Below are positions 12,597 through 24,291 of a stretch of DNA of 64,000 nucleotides, piece by piece. This DNA is from Thecaphora thlaspeos (lineage: Eukaryota; Basidiomycota; Ustilaginomycetes; Urocystidales; Glomosporiaceae). The notes below the pieces were generated by a model that saw nothing but the letters and a program-made list of their open reading frames with translations, searched no databases and had not been told where the DNA came from. The position numbers were made by a program, and so were the translations under genes. The stretch covers positions 1 through 64,000 of the forward strand of contig UWYS01000031.1 in the NCBI GenBank assembly GCA_900291925.1, written 5' to 3'. The stretch's first letter is position 1. Each line of letters begins with the position of its first letter.

Positions 12597-13319
12597 TTAC
12601 TTAGTTGTGTATCCTTCCTTTTTACCGTTTTTTAATATTATTAAAGTTAACAGTACGTGAATAATCAAAAGGGGGGTTTTGTTTTGTGTAGTATTCATTG
12701 AAAGAACGATTGGTCCTGTTATTGCTAGTAGTAGAATAATACTTGCAACAATAAGCCAAAGAGCACCATTAGTATAAAGTGCTTGTCCAATACTTTGAAT
12801 TTGTAGGAAGTTAGCAAATTGTGTGTCAGCTTGCATTGTATTAAATGTTTGGTAGATATCTGTAGATACAGAACCATTGTTTACACCTGCCGCCTGGGCG
12901 AGAGATACAGAGTTAAACCAGTTAATAATACCAATTGCTAGTTGCTCAAATAGATTATTTGTTTTAAAGCCTGTAAAAGATCCTGGTAGAATTTGAACTA
13001 GTTCAAATAGAAATAGAGTACCTAGGATAGCACCTAGAGGAAGGTTCTGTGTATATTCACTACCGGCTGCATTAAGTTCTGTAAGCTGTAGATTTAGCAT
13101 CATAACTACAAATAGAAATAGTACAGTTACAGCACCAATATATACAATAAGATAAGAAATACCAATGAAAGAAACACCTAGTAGTACTAGATATCCTGCA
13201 ACGTTAACAAAAACAGCAATTAGAAATAGTACAGAGATAACTGGATTTTTTGAGGTAATAACGAGAATACCTGATAGAATAGCACCTAGTGCTAGAAAGT
13301 CTAGTAGAAAGTTGTTCAT
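12597..13319 (-). CDS. nad6: NADH dehydrogenase subunit 6
   Basis: Membrane subunit of complex I. The frame is 240 codons from ATG to TAA. Typical ND6 features are visible: LISGILVITSKNPV-like N-terminus, the GVSFIGISYLIVYIGAV segment and a last helix IILLLAITGPIVLSMN. All leucines in the body are CTN. The expected end is just after MNTTQNK, at about codon 213. No stop is present there; the frame crosses the C-rich motif (12667-12676) and continues 27 codons with TTA, TTG and ATA codons. The extension is probably not part of the functional protein, or is foreign. The gene itself is certain; its true 3' end is not. Confidence 0.95.
   Translation of the reverse strand: MNNFLLDFLALGAILSGILVITSKNPVISVLFLIAVFVNVAGYLVLLGVSFIGISYLIVYIGAVTVLFLFVVMMLNLQLTELNAAGSEYTQNLPLGAILGTLFLFELVQILPGSFTGFKTNNLFEQLAIGIINWFNSVSLAQAAGVNNGSVSTDIYQTFNTMQADTQFANFLQIQSIGQALYTNGALWLIVASIILLLAITGPIVLSMNTTQNKTPLLIIHVLLTLIILKNGKKEGYTTK
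12667..12676 (-). promoter_or_regulatory. C-rich 3' motif inside the nad6 frame (CCCCCCTTTT)
   Basis: Minus strand AAAACCCCCCTTTTGATT. Lies exactly where ND6 should end, in frame and without a preceding stop. Confidence 0.6.
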
Positions 13320-14149
13320 AGTAAAAATAAAATAGTAATGACCGTATTTCTCTATTTTAAGAGAAGAATAGAATATAAAGGTCTTGTAGGATCGCGCTTT
13401 GCGCCTACCGTTTAAGGATCATAATAATAAGTTTGTACTTTTTGTAATCTAGTTTAGATTGTATCTATCCGTGCGGTTATACTTTTTATTCTACTAAAAA
13501 AAGAAAAATTATAAAAAATAACAATAAAATGTTATAAAATAGAAGATTTTGGAATGTTTTTGTACCGAGTCCTTTGTTTTAAGATAAATACATAAGGCCC
13601 TTATTATTTTATACATAATTAAAAAGAACGGTTTTAACTGCGGTCAGCATATCATATTTTACATTTTTTTTAGAAGGCGAAAAAATGAGATACTTATTTT
13701 TTCCATTTTTATTATGCCTGATAGTTTTCTATCGTCCTTACAGGATCACCCTATAGAAAGAAATTAGAATGAATAGAAATAAGCAAATACCGTAAAAACA
13801 GTAGATTAAGTATAGTTAGCAGTCGGCTTAATATAAAAATATTTAATTTATAGATAATAAGCAAAATAAAAGTACAACAACAACAACAAAAAACAAAACA
13901 AAAAAAAAAGCGTATTAAATGTTTGGCTTCTTTTTTTATAGTCGTTTAAGTAAAAATAATAGGATAATTGATAGCGGTCGGCTTATAATAATCTATTTTT
14001 ATAACGCAATAATATAAAGTATAAAATATAAAAATAAAATGTAACATATTATTTTAAAAAAAAAGAAATCGTTGTATACTTTGATATATAAAACATAACT
14101 AAATTAAAATAGGAATAATTCAATATAGGAATCGATGACAATATGGAAT
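13320..14149. other. Spacer between nad6 and rnl
   Basis: No gene. Contains a GC hairpin (about 13390-13410, GATCGCGCTTTGCGCC) and a full copy of the 44-bp dispersed repeat (13555-13598) with upstream homology to the copy at 4160-4211. The nad6 start and the rnl 5' end diverge from here, so promoters for both directions may lie in it; no motif is claimed. Confidence 0.5.
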
Positions 14150-14937
14150 ATACGATTAAGTGATTAAAGGGATTATTAGGGATGCCTAGCAGATATGTTT
14201 AAAAGGAAGTATAATACTAAAAGTATAGTTTTTAAATTATAGAAATATCTATACAATCCTAAGGTAAACCAAATAGTATAAGACGTTGGAAAGTAAAACA
14301 TTACAGTACCAATAGGAAAGGAAATCAACAGAGACTCTGGAAGTAATGGTGAGTGAAACCAGAATAGCCTAGAAAATAATAAACATCCATAGTACTTTGG
14401 AATAAGTAATATAAATAGAATTCATATAAAAGAATTCATTAACCCATAGAAGGTGAAAGTCCTGTATGTGATAGTTTTAAAAATTAAGTAATATTGAATA
14501 AATCATAATAAGTAATATGGGGACGTCAGCCCTGTATGAATAAGGGGGTACCATCCTCCAAGGCTAAGTATAACATATCTAGCGATAGTGAAGAGTAACG
14601 TGAGTGAAAGGTGAAAAGTAAGTAGATGACTAGTGAAATAGAACCTGAACTAGTAATCCTATAAGCAGTTGTAGTTAGATAGAATCTAATGGCAACGTAC
14701 CTTTTGCATAATGGGTCAGCGAGTTAGTTTATAGAGCAAGATGAATAATCTAAGCGAAAGCGACTGCCTTTTTTATTTTTTATTAAAAAATGAATAAAAT
14801 AAAGTATAAAAATGAGAAACGGATCAAGAATAGTTTTATGAACTAGACCCGAAGCCAAATGATCTTACCATGGCCAGGCTTTAAGGGGCCGAACGGGTGA
14901 ATGTTGCAAAATTCTCCGATGAGCTGTGGTAAGGGGT

Positions 14938-16069
14938 GAGCCTAAACGCCCATGTAATAAGTGATTATTGCAAACACACCTACTCAAAACGGTGAAACCT
15001 AAGAAAAGAAAGTATTTTTATGGCAATACCGTGGGTAAGTCGTATCATTGTAGAGATTAAAATATTATTAACAAATAAATTAGTTAGTACCTTGATATTG
15101 ACCCTGTAACGACTGATTCGAAAGAAGAGACGTATGAAAATCCCGTTTTATTAAAATAAAACTAGAGGTCATATGTAACACGTAGGCACTCTACAAATCT
15201 CAATTTACTATGATTCCAAACAATTAATTATAAAAACTATAAAAAAATGGAATTTTACGGTTTTACTCAAGCTTTACAAAAATCTTCGGGCCTTATTATC
15301 CATGTCCGTACTAACTAAAAGTATTCGAGAGGGAGCTACACAAATATCGGAAAAATCGCCGTAACGCATTGTAGTTCGATCCAAAAATAAGGGCATAAGT
15401 ATACTTATATTATATCTAAAAACAAGTAGTACTTCTAATAAATTATGGATTTCGTGTTCATTTACAAATTATACAACACTAAAAAAGCGAAGCTTTTAAA
15501 GTATGACAGAAACAAAAAGAAATCGTAGATAAAGTAAACCGGAAATATTGAATTTACACCGTACATATCAATAATAAATCAGAAAACAGTCCAATTAATC
15601 CAGATTATCTGGTAGTGGGCGCTAGTTGATGGTGATGGAAGCTTTAACTTTGGTTTTAAATCAAAAATCAACGGATTTTGTACCGGAATTGAAGATAGAC
15701 CGAAGATGTTATGTCTTATCTAAATTGTGGTAAAGTATATAATCTACAAAGTAAGTAAGCACGATTTAAAGTTGATAATGTAACAGAACTAGTAGAAGAT
15801 AATCTATTTATCGCGGTACACGATTAAAAAAGAATACTTTAATAATACCATAATTCTAGCGGGAAGATTTTATCTAAGATAAAATTAGAGGACGAGATGA
15901 ATCTTTAAGGTAAACGACGGAAACAAAGCAAAGAGGAAGCCTTTTTATATAGATTCGAAATATAAAAAATAAGTAGAAAAGTGATAAAATAATTAATAAA
16001 TAAGAAAAATAAGGTAAAAGTAGAGTTGAAGGTATAGTCTAAACTATAATGAAAGTTATAGAATAATTG
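14938..16069 (+). other. rnl intron 1, group I, with LAGLIDADG relic
   Basis: Inserted after GTGGTAAGGGGT; removal restores GGGGTGAAAGGCCAATC, as in other LSU rRNAs. Exon T / intron G ends fit group I. Around 15610-15660 a broken frame reads a LAGLIDADG-type piece (LVDGDGSFNFGFK after reading past a stop), so a homing endonuclease once lived here. Stops and frame changes make it inactive. The 3' core includes GGTATAGTCTAAACTATAAT. Confidence 0.85.
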
Positions 16070-17377
16070 GAAAGGCCAATCTAATTTGGATGATAGCTGG
16101 TATTCTGCGAAACCTATTTAGGTAGGGCGTTTATTCAAATTATTGTATGTACAGCACTGATCATCATACATTAGCAAGTCTATTGAAGATGACCTATGTT
16201 AAATTGGGGGGTCTTACAACTCTACCATTGATGGTTAACCTCGGAAGGATGATAATTGATGATAAGCGCACAGTCTATTCATGATAAGGTGGATAGACAA
16301 AAGGGAAACAGCCCAGAGCATGTGTTAAGGTCCCAAAATATTGTTAAGTGAATATAAGAAAGTTTAACTCCTAATACAACCATGAAGTAGGCTTGGAGGT
16401 AGCCATCTTTTAATGATAGTGTAACAACTCAGTGGTCTATTTTTCTTTTTTAAGAAAATAGATGGGAGAGAAGCGTCGAAGATTTATCGGGTCTCAGACA
16501 ATATACCTACACCGTGCCTATTTTTATATTTTAGCGTTCTAAATTTAGAATAGAATCGAATATATAAAAATAAGGGTAGCAGAACACTCAGTATCCGATT
16601 GAAGGTTAGTGTTTCATTAACTGGACGGTACTGAAGAGAAAATGCTGACATGAGTAACGTAGAAAGGAGTTATAACACTCCTCGCCGAATACGAGAGGGT
16701 TTCATGGATAAGTTAATCTACCATGAGTTAAGCGGACTCTAAGGGTTATAGGCGAACGTCTATATCTGATGAGATAACACTGAATAGTCGTATAACGATC
16801 AGGAAAAATAAGTGTCGAATCTAAATTGATTAGTTACTTAATAAAATAGGAGATTAGTTAATTTATTTTAGTAAAATAAAAAAAATCTTAGGCAATCGAA
16901 TTTTCAATTTCCTAATATTTACCAGCACTAAATAAATTCGAATCCGTACCCTAAACCGACACAGGTTCGTAGGTAGAGAATACTAAGGCGTAGAGATAAT
17001 GCTTGTGAAGGAACTCGGCAAATTATGCCCGTAAGTTAGACGAGAAGGGTAACCATAATTACTATGAGTGTCACATAATCGAGGGCTGCGACTGTTTACC
17101 AAAAACACAGCAACTTGCTAAGACTAATAGTACTTGTATAAGTTGTGAACTCTGCCCAATGCCATGTCGTGTAAAGGAGGTGATATCGTAAAGATGGTCA
17201 CTAACTGATGCCATGGTGAATGGCGGTCTTAACTATAAGGATCTGAAAGTAGCGAAATTCCTTGGCCATTAAATGTGGTCCTGCATGAATGAGGTAACGT
17301 GGCCCTGCTGTCTCCACAAGCATCTCAGTGAAATTGAATTAGCCGTGCAGATGCGGTTTACCTTAAGATAGACGGGA

Positions 17378-18243
17378 GTGCGACAAGAAGTCTATTATAG
17401 TAATGAGGTGAAAACCCTCCTGATAACCCATTATCTGAGCTCAAGTTGCATGCTAAATTAGTAATAATATAGTGTGAAGCCTACCTAAATCCATCTTAAG
17501 TTTTTATAAAATTTCTATATTTTTTAAGATGGTGAGCTAGATATCTAAGAATAACATATGTGAATCCACGATAGAAGCGTAGATCTGAAGGGCTTATATT
17601 CTATAAGTATATTGTTGATTGTAGTAAAGTGTTTCCGTACTTTACTTAATGGGTCTATTTATCAGCCTACGTATAGTGGGATTCTAAGGATATCATAAAG
17701 GTACTATAATAGGAACTTGGTAAGCCCAATAGTATCTATTTATCTATTTTTATTTAGAATAAATAGAGGTTTTATCGTAAGATAAAATAACTACTAGTGG
17801 GTAAAGGATGTTCTAAAAAGCTAAAGGTTTACTGTAATGGTAGACATAGGTCTATTGACTGATCTGAAAGGATGCTAACTTAGAATAGGCATTTTTAATC
17901 ATTAGCTTATCAAGATTTAATTGTGAAATCTTGTCTAACATTTAGACATATTACACAATATATCATTTATTTAGTACGTGCGTTAATAATGTCCCAATAT
18001 TTCGATAATTTAGAATAAATCTTCTGGATAAATATCCACCAACTTATTCATATGAAATATAAAAAGAAACATAAAACAGAAGAAGGATATAAGCAAATAG
18101 AATAGATTAAATCGAATAGTAATAAAAACGGTAAAACTCTATAATAAGCTAATATTTTAGTAATGTTTGAGCTGTATGCGATGAAAGTCGCACGTACAGT
18201 TCTTAGAGGGGGAAAGATTCGTGAGAATCCGACCTATCTCAAC
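17378..18243 (+). other. rnl intron 2, group II, ORF-less (866 bp)
   Basis: Begins with the group II 5' consensus GTGCGAC and ends CTCAAC. Near the 3' end a clear domain V hairpin is present (18169-18203: GAGCTGTATGCGATGAAAGT then CGCACGTACAGTTCT), followed by a domain VI stem at 18204-18240. Splicing joins GATAGACGGGA to AGACCCTATGCAG, the conserved peptidyl-transferase-ring sequence. No reverse transcriptase frame is present, so it must splice with other factors. It is the only group II intron I see here. Confidence 0.9.
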
Positions 18244-19033
18244 AGACCCTATGCAGCTTTACTGTAGCTTGGTATTGTTTTTTCTATAGCTGTATACAAG
18301 GGAGTCTAAAAAACATCCGTGAAATACCTTGACTAGACTAAAGAATAAACTAACCTTTGCATATTTTAAGAAAAAGAGTTATCTTTTTGACTAGTATCTA
18401 GTCAAACTTAATAAATAATTAAGTAAAAGAAAATAATTCTAATTTTCCTTTTTATAACATCTATATCTTATATGTGTTATTAAAAGAGATTTCTTTTTAT
18501 TAATAACTTCCATTTTTACTTATTACCTAGCCTGATTACACTATACTAATATATACTGGTATCTATTATTTAATTATAGCTTAAGCTTATTATTCTCAGG
18601 TACACTGATTACACTTATAATTCTTCTGTAAAAAATACAGGAGATTTTCTGAATCTTAATTTGTAATTTAGTTAAATAGGTAAGGTATACTAAAAGTTAT
18701 ACTTAAAATTCGGATAAATAAAGTCTAACTTTATATCTCAATTTTATACGATTCGTACTTTTAGGAAAAATGATTTATTTTAGAGGGAGGAAAAGTACCA
18801 GGTGGTCAGTTTGACTGGGACGGTAGCCTCTAATAAAGTATCAGAGGCCTTCAAAGGTATGCATTATATTGGTCAGAAACCAATAGACTATGTAAAGTCT
18901 AACAAAGCGTAATAGTATAAGCATGCTTGACTGAAAGACTGATAGGTCGATCAGATACGCAAGTAGGATATAGTGATCCGGTGATACATAATGGAATGGT
19001 CATCGCTCAAGAAATAAAAGTTACGCTAGGGAT

Positions 19034-19848
19034 GGACTGTTGTCCCATTCTGTACATTTTCATCTTTGTACAGAGAAAATCGGGTGAATTGCAAGGACAT
19101 CTTAACTTTCTATAAATATAAATATAAATAAGACTACTTGCAGCGAAGCTATTATCAGTGTAATATTCCGAGAATAGAACGTTCAACGACTAGAGAATGA
19201 GCTGCACTAGCAATAATTTCTCCACGAGTGCCCGACATTTACTAATTAAGATGAACCTAATTTAAATACGAATAATACCGCTATTAAAGCTAAACTAGAG
19301 AGCAAAGGAAAAAGTCTAAGTCCAAACTCAAATCGGCTTCACAAAAATAAAGTGCAATTGGACGGTAACAGTGGAAAAGGTCATCTTCTTAAATTTTAGT
19401 GGGGAAACAAGAATAAAGACTACGCTCTGAGTGAAGAGTTTAAGGCTTACCGTGAACAAAAACGTATTAACTCTGTTGTAAATCTTAATGTTACATGGTG
19501 TTTCCAAACTATTCTGGACGTCTTGGTCATCGGTTAACGGGAAAAAGATTCTTCATGATGATCTTTATTCACCTCCTCGAGCTCTAGCTCGGGTATCCAG
19601 TTTCATACACCTTGAAGTAAATAAGCTGTGTTCTGCTCTGAACGGATGCGGTACCGAAATCCTGTAATTAATCTTCCAGCACGTAGTTATAATAGCTTTG
19701 TACAAATTACGGAGAGGGTAGAAAGCATGGATGCGAGAATAAATCCAAAAAATAGACGCCTTTTTAAATCTAAATAGTAAATGATGACATAGTCTAAACT
19801 ATGCAGAAATGTGTAGAAGAGAAAAATATTCTCGATAATAAAAAAATG
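19034..19848 (+). other. rnl intron 3, group I, at the omega position
   Basis: Splits GCTAGGGAT from AACAGG, the site used by the yeast omega intron. Core: GCAGCGAAGCTATTATCAGT, GTTCAACGACTAGAGAATGA, then ACATAGTCTAAACTATG before the end. About 19220-19790 holds a broken frame (EEFKAYREQKRINSVV, SSFIHLEVNKLCSALNGCG) that I cannot assign to LAGLIDADG or GIY-YIG. Confidence 0.88.
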
Positions 19849-19903
19849 AACAGGTTTATCGTTTGCGAGAGTTCACATTGTCCAAACGGTTTGACACCTC
19901 GAT

Positions 19904-20797
19904 TAAAAAAAAAAATAAGAGTCAAAGTCGAGTTTAAATTGGGTGAATTGCTGAGAAATCTTAATTTAGAAGACAATCTGCAGCCAAGTCTAATTAGGTA
20001 GTTTTTAATTAGAAAGGTTCAACGACTAGAAGGTGAGTTATACCAACAATAATCCTTCCACGAGCGCCCGACAGTCGTGCTATAAGTATTGGTACGCATT
20101 TTTCGTGTTCAATAACAAGTATTACACTGTATTTATTAAATAAATGAGTACAGTATACTAGTGTACTTTATATAGAATGGAATATGAAGAAGATTAATAA
20201 TATTCGTGATGGTTTTCATCTTAACTCTAAGTATTGGCAAGATAGAAAGGCTTTTCTATTTAAACTAGTACTAGGTATAGTTCTAAGTGATGCAACAATG
20301 TATCGTATTAGCCCTCTAGTTAAATTAAAATGGATTTAGTGTATCATCTATTTACCACATTTAGTCATAAATCTTTCGGGATCTATTCTATCAAGATAAA
20401 AATTTTTAATCTATTTAAAAAGGGTCTAGGGGTAATGGGTGATGGAAGTCTCCATCGAGAAGGACAAGTACATACACAAGGCTTTACTAAAGAAGAAAAT
20501 GAGATTATCAGTAATGAGCTAAATCTAAAGTTTAAAATGAATAGCAAAGTCATAAGAATAAAAGTGTTATTCAGTTTACTACGCTAATAAGCTACATGAT
20601 CTGCTTAAACATAATTCCGAGTATGATGTATAAACTACCACGTAAACTAATCTAAATGACTGATGATATAGTCTAATCTACTAGGTGACTAGTAGTGCAA
20701 GAATAAATTGCTTGCATTCTCCATTTAATCCCTACTATTTTTTAGTTTAGTTATTAACAAATGCGCTTTTATTAGAGTATTAAAAGGAAAAATAATG
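19904..20797 (+). other. rnl intron 4, group I, with LAGLIDADG_2 relic
   Basis: Follows a 55-base exon. Splicing restores CACCTCGAT-GTCGACTCATC. Core: GGTTCAACGACTAGAAGGTG. About 20187-20590 carries a decayed endonuclease of the LAGLIDADG_2 type: LFKLVLGIVLSDATMYR, then in a later frame MGDGSLHREGQVHTQGF and ENEIISNELNLKFKMNSKVI. Frame breaks and missing segments make it inactive. Confidence 0.87.
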
Positions 20798-20877
20798 GTC
20801 GACTCATCTCATCCTCCAGGTGTAGTAGCTTGGAAGGGTTCAGCTGTTCGCTGATTAAAGAGGTACGCGAGTTGGGT

Positions 20878-21753
20878 TAAAATTTCTTCCACAAAAATTC
20901 TATATTAAATAAGATTTCATTAAAACATTAGAACTAATCTCTATTAGATTAACCGACTACGAGAAACATATATTAAAATTAAAACATGAAAAACGGTATT
21001 GCTGATTGTTATGTTGAAAAGACTTGAAAAAATTGTCGTGTAACTAAATATCAACTATATGGGATTTAGACTATTTTTAAAGATTATTGCTCTAAGCCAG
21101 TATATACAGTAAATAGTAAAACAAATGAAAAGAATTTATTAATTATCGACTTAAAACTAAAACTCTTAGTGTATTTAATGAATATCGTACTATATTTTAT
21201 AAACTAGTACTAAAAATTTGTGTACCCTCAAACATTCATGAAATGATGTGCGTACTTGCACATCGATCTTTTAGTAAACAAGACAAACTAATTAGAATTT
21301 TTACGAATAGTTTTACATTTGAGGAATGTACTATGCTTGCAAATTCTATTACGGCGATATCAAGTGTAAAGTACTATTTTATCGAGTCGGAAGTAATAAT
21401 GATAAACAATATATCCGGTAAAAAACAACTGACCAAGGTTCAAACGGTCGCATACCTATATAAAATTGGACGTTTTAATCCCTTACTATAAATATAGAAT
21501 TAAGTTGTATTGAGCCCAACTAAAACTGGATGAATTGCAGGGAAACATAAAGTCAATCTGCAGCGAAGCTATTATTAGCATATTATTCTTTAATAAACAG
21601 ATAATAGAACGTTCAACGACTAATTGGTGAGTTATGCTAACAATAATCCTAACACGAGTATCCAGCAATTATGCTAAATAATTGAAGAAATAGTCTGATC
21701 AGTAGTGTAAATTACTGGAATTACATTAAATAGTAATTCATAACAATAAAATG
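20878..21753 (+). other. rnl intron 5, group I, with LAGLIDADG_2 relic
   Basis: Splicing restores GAGTTGGGT-TCAATACGACG. Core near the 3' end: CTGCAGCGAAGCTATTATTA, GTTCAACGACTAATTGGTGA, AGTCTGATCAGT. A broken frame between about 20960 and 21480 retains SVFNEYRTIFYK, VPSNIHEMM and TNSFTFEECTMLANSI, typical of LAGLIDADG_2 endonucleases; the catalytic acidic motif is not recognisable. Confidence 0.86.
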
Positions 21754-21957
21754 TCAATACGACGTAAGTCAGTATGGTCCCTATCTTCTTAAGGAAATAG
21801 TAATCAATTAAGGACCTCCGGTTAGTACGAAAGGACCGCTGGGGATGATTCCATGGTGTACCTATTGTTGTATAGCACCGTAGGGTAGCCACAATCATGA
21901 CAGATAAGCGCTGAAAGCATCTTAAGCACGAAGCACACCTTATTAGATTACTTTAAA

Positions 21958-22483
21958 TAAGAAGTAGACTACTTCTTAATAATACATTATACAATTAATA
22001 ATCTTTTATCGCGGTTGTTAACAATCTTGCTCATTTTTTTTTTGTTGTATAATACTATTATTACATAGGGTGCAAATGTACGTATAGTAATATATTTAGT
22101 TTAGCACTACTAATTTATTGATTAACTTAGTCGTATCATATTGTCTCTAATTTACTTATAATTCTATAAATCTAAGGATTAAAACGTGAAGAAATATTCG
22201 CATTATCCCAAATATTTGCAGGCCAGCGGAAAAATAGCCAAGATTTTATAACCGATTATAAAACAAGCGGTTTTCTTAGGGATTTTATTTGGCGTGCGCA
22301 TCAATGATTTTATTAGGCGCCTTACTTACTTTACAAATAAAAATAGGGGCTAGAAAAACGGGTAAAAATAGCATTAGTTCATTTATTTCTTCTAATTTTC
22401 GATTATAAAGAGAAACGGGCATTCACCATTCATATCATACAGATTGATAATGGGTTTATTTACTAACTAATTAAACAAATATA
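21958..22483. other. Spacer rnl-trnP
   Basis: No gene. Inverted repeat AAGAAGTAGACTACTTCTTA at 21959-21978, directly behind the rRNA 3' end, could mark its 3' end. A copy of the AAAAC..GGTTTT hairpin element is at 22252-22291. Confidence 0.5.
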
Positions 22484-22557
22484 CAGACTGATGGCCTAAC
22501 GGTTCAGGGTGATCGCTTTGGGAGTGATAGATTTGGGTTCGATTCCCAACAGTCTGA
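22484..22557 (+). tRNA. trnP: tRNA-Pro (UGG)
   Basis: Perfect acceptor CAGACTG/CAGTCTG, anticodon stem ATCGC/GTGAT, loop TTTGGGA (TGG), T-arm TTGGG-TTCGATT-CCCAA. Confidence 0.93.
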
Positions 22558-23400
22558 AATAGTTAATACTATTTTATCTGGTATCGATGACGAACAATAA
22601 TAAAAACTATATAAAGACTTAGTTATTCTGCGTTAATATTTATATATTCTTTAATAAGCCAGTGGGTTAGTAATACTAATCCCCTTATAATGACGTAAAT
22701 AATCTTATGTAGTTATTAATAAATAATAAACAAGAATGGATAGTTAGATCCTATTCAGTTATAACTGGAAACATTTAGAATAATTTTTGTTTTTAATATT
22801 CGTTCCTTTTTTCCAAAGGAAAAATAGCTAGTATTAAATCAATGGTGTTAAAATCGGCTAAAAATAAAGAAAAAAAGTCTCGGCTTGAAACAAGTATCAA
22901 CAAAAGAAGACGAATCTTTATAAACGAGATTGTATTGCTAAAGAAATGTTTGATAAGCGCTAGAGAAAATTTGACAAGACAAGTACTATTAAATAAAAAG
23001 TAACACAAGTTCTTATTCATTATTTTTATTGATCTTAATAAACTAATTATTAGTATGCCTATTCCACATAGTTATTTTTTCTTATTCATTTTTTAGTGGT
23101 TCTACATCTAATAAAGTAGGGGTTGTTATGGTCTAGGTACAAATGACCTGCTTATACTGGATAATCTGTACATATTGGTAATCGTGTAGCACAGCATGTA
23201 CGTGGTAAGGTTGAAACAACAAGAGAACTTATAGTATAAATTATAAAAAGTAGTTATTGTAATTTTAGTATAAAGCAGGTAGATATATTATTTAGTATAA
23301 AGCAGGTAGATATATTAAAGAACCCTAAATTTTGAGTCATAAATTAACAAGGCTAAATAGTTTAAATTAAGTTGTATTTATTTAGAGATATTTTTTAAAG
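22558..23400. other. Spacer with tandem repeat
   Basis: No gene. A 27-base unit beginning TTTAGTATAAAGCAGG occurs twice in tandem (23264-23290, 23291-23317). Confidence 0.55.
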
Positions 23401-23472
23401 GGTACTATAACATAGTGGTAATGTGGCGTACTGTTAATACGTTCATCGAAAGTTCGATTCTTTCTAGTACCT
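23401..23472 (+). tRNA. trnN: tRNA-Asn (GUU)
   Basis: Perfect acceptor GGTACTA/TAGTACC, anticodon stem GCGTA/TACGT, loop CTGTTAA (GTT). Confidence 0.93.
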
Positions 23473-24291
23473 ACTTATATTCCCTTAATATATGAAATAT
23501 TCATAGTCAAAATAAGAGAGCAGTACAAATGAAATTAGTAGTATATAATACCGTAAAATTAAGACGTGAATCACCTATTTATCAGCATTGGCTTATATCT
23601 GTAAAATGTAGAGGGCTTATAATAAGAAAATATTTTCTATAATCTTTATCTAAAATATAAGTAAGATTATAATATGTGTCTATATAAAATAGTTATTTAT
23701 TCATGATTTTTATTAAAAACAGATATATATCTGTATATGTATGTAAAAAAAATGTATAAAAAATGAAAAATCGGTCAAATAAAAATAAGAGGCACCGGGA
23801 AAACAAGGTATACTTTAACTCAATTATAGATTAGATAAAACGTAGTGTTACGTTATAATGTAATAATCTAAAATATAGGAAATCCAGTATTTTTGTGTTT
23901 TTTCAGAATAAAAGAATTGTCCCCTAATCAAATCGAAGATTTGAGAATGATAAATAGAAGTTTTTTAGGGCGCATCCAAAAATGAATACAATGATATAAT
24001 TTATGTCTATTATATTAGTAAGTTACTAAGATAAAGAGAAATTGAATATCAAAATGTTTTATATAAGAGTAACTAATTATAAAGAAAATATATTGACCCG
24101 TAAAAATAGTAGAAAAATAGGGTAAAAATAAGAAAATCCATATTTTTTTGCTATTTTTAATCAGAATAATTAGTAACTAAACCTCTTAACTGATAATTGT
24201 ACTATATTCCATAATAAATATAGGCTTATAAAGGAAATTCTAAACAGATTTTTTTTATACAGAGCATCTAGCTAAAAAATAAAAATTAAAT
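23473..24291. other. Spacer upstream of rps3
   Basis: No gene. Contains the hairpin repeat CCCTAATCAAATCGAAGATT at about 23922-23948 and AT-rich sequence. Confidence 0.5.

Larger units (their letters stand above)
14150..21957 (+). rRNA. rnl: Large-subunit rRNA, five introns
   Basis: Mitochondrial 23S-like rRNA. Landmarks in order: GGATGCCTAGCAG (about 14180), CTAGACCCGAAGCC (about 14843), GCGAAACCTATTTAGGTAG (about 16119), GAAATTCCTTGGCCATTAAA (about 17253), CTTAAGATAGACGG (about 17362), GTTTGACTGGGACGG (about 18809), TAGTGATCCGGTGATACATA (about 18972), the omega site GCTAGGGAT (to 19033), TTTGACACCTCGAT (to 19903), GGTACGCGAGTTGGG (about 20861), GGTTAGTACGAAAGGACCGC (about 21811) and GCTGAAAGCATCTTAAGCACG (about 21910). 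Exons: about 14150-14937, 16070-17377, 18244-19033, 19849-19903, 20798-20877, 21754 to about 21957. Junctions were set by matching conserved E. coli 23S positions and the group I/II end rules. The outer ends are approximate. Confidence 0.93.

Noticed and set aside
19220..19790. rnl intron 3 frame as an intronic rps3
   Set aside because: A free-standing rps3 with the diagnostic C-terminus is at 24292-25059; the intron frame has no S3 features.
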